In this document: positions 60,995 to 64,000 of the stretch, in pieces
Position numbering within the stretch: the first letter of the stretch is position 1
How the letters are laid out: every line of letters begins with the position of its first letter
Assembly: GCF_002741035.1 (NCBI RefSeq)
Contig: NZ_CP016808.1
Span: forward strand, 1,054,001-1,118,000
Length of the DNA: 64,000 bases
DNA from: Paenibacillus sp. BIHB 4019
GTDB lineage: Bacteria > Bacillota > Bacilli > Paenibacillales > Paenibacillaceae
Reading direction: 5' to 3'
Program-made: the position numbers and the translations under genes
The notes under the pieces: model-generated
The model's input: only the letters and a program-made list of their open reading frames with translations
The model's database searches: none
Told to the model about the DNA's origin: nothing

Positions 60995-61602
60995 AATATT
61001 TCTTTTATACGATAGGCATTTTAATGATGTCTCTGGGCATCGCCCTCACGATTGAATCGGGCTTTGGAGCATCGCCGTTTGATGCGCTTCTGGTCGGCCT
61101 AGCCAACCAGATCGGGCTTACGGTGGGCAGCTGGGAAATAATTATTGCTCTTATCATGGTTGGCGGCAACTCGTTATTATCCAAAACAAGGCCCGAATTT
61201 AAAGGCTTGCTTACCGCTTTTATTGCCGGCCTTGGCATCGATCTGTGGCTTTATGTGCTGCAAGCCTTCACCCAGCCGGAGATGTGGCTAAGCAGGCTGT
61301 TGTTTCTGGGACTCGGTTTGCTCATCGTTGGAGCAGGCATTGCCTGTTATTTGCAGACGCAAGTCGCGCCGATTCCTATGGATCGCTTAATGCTTCTGAT
61401 TCGGGATAAGAGCGGCATGGGCATTTTGCTTTCCCGAACGTTGATTCAGCTCTTTTTCTTATTGATGGCCTTTCTATTTCATGGGCCCATAGGAATTGGA
61501 ACGTTATTAACCGTCTGCCTGGGCGGTGCAATCCTGCAGTTTTTTATGCCGTATGCGGCAAAGCTGATTCCAGCTCGCAAGAGCAGCAGTTCTTTCCAAT
61601 AA
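60991..61602 (+). CDS. YczE/YyaS/YitT-family membrane protein
   Basis: 203 residues, five to six helices. The conserved starts are MSLGIALTIESGFGASPFDALLVGLANQIGLTVGSWEI and later QVAPIPMDRLMLLIRDKSG. The family is widespread in Bacillota with an unclear role, possibly transport. The GTG at 60991 overlaps the GNAT stop by four bases, so translation is coupled. A terminator follows. Confidence 0.85.
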   Translation: MKYFFYTIGILMMSLGIALTIESGFGASPFDALLVGLANQIGLTVGSWEIIIALIMVGGNSLLSKTRPEFKGLLTAFIAGLGIDLWLYVLQAFTQPEMWLSRLLFLGLGLLIVGAGIACYLQTQVAPIPMDRLMLLIRDKSGMGILLSRTLIQLFFLLMAFLFHGPIGIGTLLTVCLGGAILQFFMPYAAKLIPARKSSSSFQ

Positions 61603-61623
61603 GCTTTTTTTGACGAGCCTTTA

Positions 61624-61670
61624 AAACAAAAAGCCTAGAAGCGCATATGCTGCGCTTCCAGGCTTTGTTT
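61624..61670. terminator. Terminator between YczE-like and pentapeptide genes
   Basis: Stem AAACAAAAAGCCT-GAAGCGC / GCGCTTC-AGGCTTTGTTT, T-rich both ways. Confidence 0.9.
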
Positions 61671-61706
61671 ATTTCTGTTCGTTTATGAATTCCCTCCCAT
61701 GCTCGC

Positions 61707-62801
61707 TTAATCGACCCACCGTATGCTATGAATCTGTTCATCTGAGAAGCTGTAGCTATCTTTTATTTGACGGGAAAATAACGCACGCTGAAGGTTTGCT
61801 CCTTCAAAGCTTGTCCGGCCAAAGGTCGCCCCGATGAAGCTCGCGCCTTCCAGATCTGCATGATCGAAACGCACGCCCATCATTCCCGTCCTTCGATGAT
61901 CTCTCGGCTCATGGCCGCGCACATAATCAAACACAGCTCCGCGCAAATCGGCATGGCGAAAATCTGCTTCCGGCAGCGACGAATATCGAAAATCCGACTC
62001 GGGTGCAAGGCAGCCATTCCATCTCGTACCCATCAGATCACAGCGCTGAAAGCGGCTCCCCTGCAGGTCGCTGCCACTAAAATCCGCATACCGCAAATCA
62101 TTCGATTCCGCTCGCACCTGGGGCAGCTTTAAATTACGGTAGCACCCATAAGCAATGCTGCTTGCCTTGCTCTCTTCCAGCCGCCTGCGAATTTCCTTCA
62201 CATCCTGCAAGCCTTGATAATCGACCAGCACATCCTCGCTAAGATCTGTATATTCGCCAATGCTGATACGCAAAGCGAGCTCTCGTTTAATGGACTTATA
62301 TTCCTCCAGCATAATGGCTTCCGGCATCGCTGCCCGCAGCAATGCAACCGCAAATAAATGGTAACAGCCCACTGCTTTCAGCATCATCGCTTCAAATTCT
62401 GTAGACTTGGCACATTCCCCGTATCCTTCGTACGATTCGGTCATTTCCTGTATGAACGCCGGCAGCGAGTGATATAGCCAAGCGGCATCATATTCCTCAA
62501 ACAGCGGCGCCGAGTTCTCATACCACCTTTCCGAATACGCTTCAATGAAATAACAGGAATGATCCATCATCGACCTGCGCAGCAAGCAAAAATGGATAAG
62601 CGAAATCGGGCCTTTTTGATCCGAATCCTGCATTTCCCTAATTCGTAAGCATATACGCTTAAAGGTTTCCAGAAATTGGTTGATCCATTGCTCCTGATGA
62701 TGCTGAAGCTCTTCTTCAATCGCAGTCATTTTCTGATCCAGCGCCGGGAGAAATTGATGCTCATAAAAATATTGCACGATATTCTTGTTATTCATCTTCA
62801 C
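61707..62801 (-). CDS. Pentapeptide-repeat protein with long helical N-terminal region
   Basis: 364 residues. The first ~220 are predicted helical and unrelated to any family I recognise. Residues about 230-345 form a right-handed quadrilateral beta helix of pentapeptide repeats: LRYADFSGSDLQGSRFQRCDLMGTRWN and ADFRHADLRGAVFDY, then LEGASFIGATFGRTSFEGANLQRALF. Related proteins mimic DNA and protect gyrase (Qnr/MfpA), but the N-terminal extension is unlike them. The GTG at 62801 has GGAAGG six bases upstream, and a more upstream GTG (62831) lacks one. Function unknown. Confidence 0.8.
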   Translation of the reverse strand: MKMNNKNIVQYFYEHQFLPALDQKMTAIEEELQHHQEQWINQFLETFKRICLRIREMQDSDQKGPISLIHFCLLRRSMMDHSCYFIEAYSERWYENSAPLFEEYDAAWLYHSLPAFIQEMTESYEGYGECAKSTEFEAMMLKAVGCYHLFAVALLRAAMPEAIMLEEYKSIKRELALRISIGEYTDLSEDVLVDYQGLQDVKEIRRRLEESKASSIAYGCYRNLKLPQVRAESNDLRYADFSGSDLQGSRFQRCDLMGTRWNGCLAPESDFRYSSLPEADFRHADLRGAVFDYVRGHEPRDHRRTGMMGVRFDHADLEGASFIGATFGRTSFEGANLQRALFSRQIKDSYSFSDEQIHSIRWVD

Positions 62802-63009
62802 ACGCATCCTTCCAATAACAAGGAATTCCACCCTATAATTAACTTCGGATTTCGTGCGGGAAAACTTTAGTTTTTAGGGCAAAATGCCCAGAAAACTTCA
62901 AATTTTCTTTTTTCAAGGATACCTCATATTAACAGTTACCCTAAAAATAGTATGATTAAATCACTAATTTTCGGGGTGTTTACTCCCTCCACATATTGCT
63001 AAAATACTA

Positions 63010-63026
63010 AATGAAAGCGCTTCACA
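63010..63026. promoter_or_regulatory. cre-like site upstream of the GH12 gene
   Basis: TGAAAGCGCTTCAC with the palindromic core AAGCGCTT. It matches the CcpA site apart from the last two positions and lies about 30 bases before the start codon. Confidence 0.45.
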
Positions 63027-63050
63027 AAATCGGTAAATGGAGGGATTTAG

Positions 63051-63842
63051 TTGAAGAACAAGCTTCGCAACAAATCGTTCATTTTGATGATGATAGCCGC
63101 TATGCTCGCCCTAGTACCTGCTTCCGCTTATGCCGCATCCGATTCCACACCTTATGCCAAACTAAATTTTAACAGCAATAAATATTATTTATTTAACAAC
63201 TCTTGGGGCAGCTCGGGCATTTCCGGCTGGTGGCAGACCGTTTATCATAACAGCAATACGAACTTTGGATATGTGTGGAACTGGCCAACTACGACAGGCG
63301 GCGTAAAAGCTTTCCCTTCGATTGTAAGCGGCTGGCACTGGACAGAAGGCTATACACCGGGCAGCGGGCTGCCGACACGGCTCTCTGACAATAAAGCGAT
63401 TAACAGCGGAGTAACCTATTCTATTGATCCTGCCACGAATGGCCAATATAACAATGCCTATGATATTTGGCTGCATAGCACAGGTACGGCAACATGGAGC
63501 AGCACGCCGACGGAGGAAATTATGATTTGGAACCGCTGGACAAGCGGGGTTGGCCCGATTGGCGGGCTCGTGGCATCCAACGTTTCCATAGGCGGACAAG
63601 GCTACGACGTTTATCGCGGGGAAATTACCGATAACGGGGTACATCTATGGTGGGTCTATTCCTTCCTCAAACGGACGCAGACGGATAACTTCACCATCAA
63701 TGTGAAAAACTTTACCGATTATCTCGTTGGCAAAAGCTATTTCCCAACAACCCGCTACGTCAGCAGCATAGAATATGGCACCGAAATTACAAATGGCAGC
63801 GGTCAGCTTAATTATTCGAACTTCTACGCAAACGTTCAATAA
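63051..63842 (+). CDS. Secreted GH12 endoglucanase/xyloglucanase
   Basis: 263 residues. Signal peptide (1-29, ending AYAA) and one GH12 jelly-roll domain, no carbohydrate-binding module. Nucleophile Glu156 is in EEIMIWNRW and acid/base Glu245 in EYGTEI. It splits beta-1,4-glucan or xyloglucan outside the cell. TTG start with GGAGG seven bases before. A cre-like sequence lies upstream and a terminator follows, so it is a single-gene unit. Confidence 0.92.
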   Translation: MKNKLRNKSFILMMIAAMLALVPASAYAASDSTPYAKLNFNSNKYYLFNNSWGSSGISGWWQTVYHNSNTNFGYVWNWPTTTGGVKAFPSIVSGWHWTEGYTPGSGLPTRLSDNKAINSGVTYSIDPATNGQYNNAYDIWLHSTGTATWSSTPTEEIMIWNRWTSGVGPIGGLVASNVSIGGQGYDVYRGEITDNGVHLWWVYSFLKRTQTDNFTINVKNFTDYLVGKSYFPTTRYVSSIEYGTEITNGSGQLNYSNFYANVQ

Positions 63843-63860
63843 CCTTTATCATAGAACGAG

Positions 63861-63906
63861 CAAGCGGCTCTCTCGTCCCCCCTAATACGGCGCAGAGGGC
63901 CGTTTT
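63861..63906 (+). terminator. GH12 gene terminator
   Basis: Stem CGGCTCTCT / AGAGGGCCG followed by TTTTGC. Weak T-run. Confidence 0.6.
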
Positions 63907-64000
63907 GCTGTGCTTGGTCGGGCTTATGCAATTTAGGGTGTTTTAAAACCATGGTAGAATGTGTCCACGACCAAGGCTGCTGCGGATTTTCTAGCAATAT

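Overview
The window looks like chromosome of a Gram-positive, low-to-mid GC Bacillota, most likely Paenibacillus or a close relative. The signs are strong AGGAGG ribosome binding sites with TTG and GTG starts, CUT1 sugar transporters with YesM/YesN-type two-component partners, SLH-anchored surface protein, GH10, GH12 and GH13 glycosidases, a BlaI/M56 pair, and genes whose best family matches are Bacillus/Paenibacillus proteins (YneF, QueG, GalU, Uup/YfmR, YczE). No rRNA, tRNA, CRISPR array, prophage or insertion sequence was seen. Genus assignment is inference.

Layout. 0-4 kb (minus strand): folE (cut by the edge), yneF, queG, lepB, a DUF402 protein and a GNAT acetyltransferase. 4.1-5.9 kb: Mn-superoxide dismutase and a Pro/Gly repeat protein. 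6-8 kb: AT-rich TetR regulator plus YhgE/ABC-2-like membrane protein. 8.1-14.7 kb: sugar-type ABC transporter (two permeases and a lipoprotein) divergent from a YesM/YesN two-component system. 14.7-20.3 kb: VanZ-like protein, HtrA-like protease with a zinc-ribbon membrane protein, YceI-like protein, and a BlaI/M56 sensor pair. 20.4-24.6 kb: galU, an HssRS-like two-component system, trxB. 24.8-33.6 kb: a maltodextrin locus (neopullulanase, lipoprotein alpha-amylase, malG, malF, malE, LacI regulator). 33.6-35.4 kb: decayed DNA and a frameshifted PstS-like gene. 35.5-40.7 kb: TVP38-type membrane protein, Dps, fumarylacetoacetase-fold hydrolase, ABC-F ATPase, metallo-beta-lactamase-fold hydrolase. 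40.7-48.0 kb: one 2415-residue surface nuclease/nucleotidase. 48.6-53.9 kb: fumC, KDPG/KHG aldolase, TerC, Dabb protein, stalk-domain protein, DUF2062 protein. 54.0-63.9 kb: GH10 xylanase, HTH-TPR regulator, ECF sigma/anti-sigma pair, MarR with divergent GNAT-YczE operon, pentapeptide-repeat protein, GH12 endoglucanase.

How genes work together. Maltodextrin use is the clearest pathway: a surface lipoprotein amylase encoded in the malEFG operon, a cytoplasmic neopullulanase, and a LacI regulator whose probable operators (three 18-bp copies) lie in the malE-lacI intergenic region. GH10, GH12 and the YesMN-linked transporter point to plant-polysaccharide use. Several regulators sit beside recognisable operator-like sequences: paired TetR-type sites around a promoter, BlaI-type palindromes at both blaI and yceI, a PerR box on the dps promoter, and a perfect 8-bp inverted repeat on the promoter facing marR. 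No clearly new system was found. The most unusual items are the giant surface nuclease with a homogenised internal duplication, the FPPGPGP repeat protein, the BlaI-type control of yceI, and a structured repeat present twice between genes.
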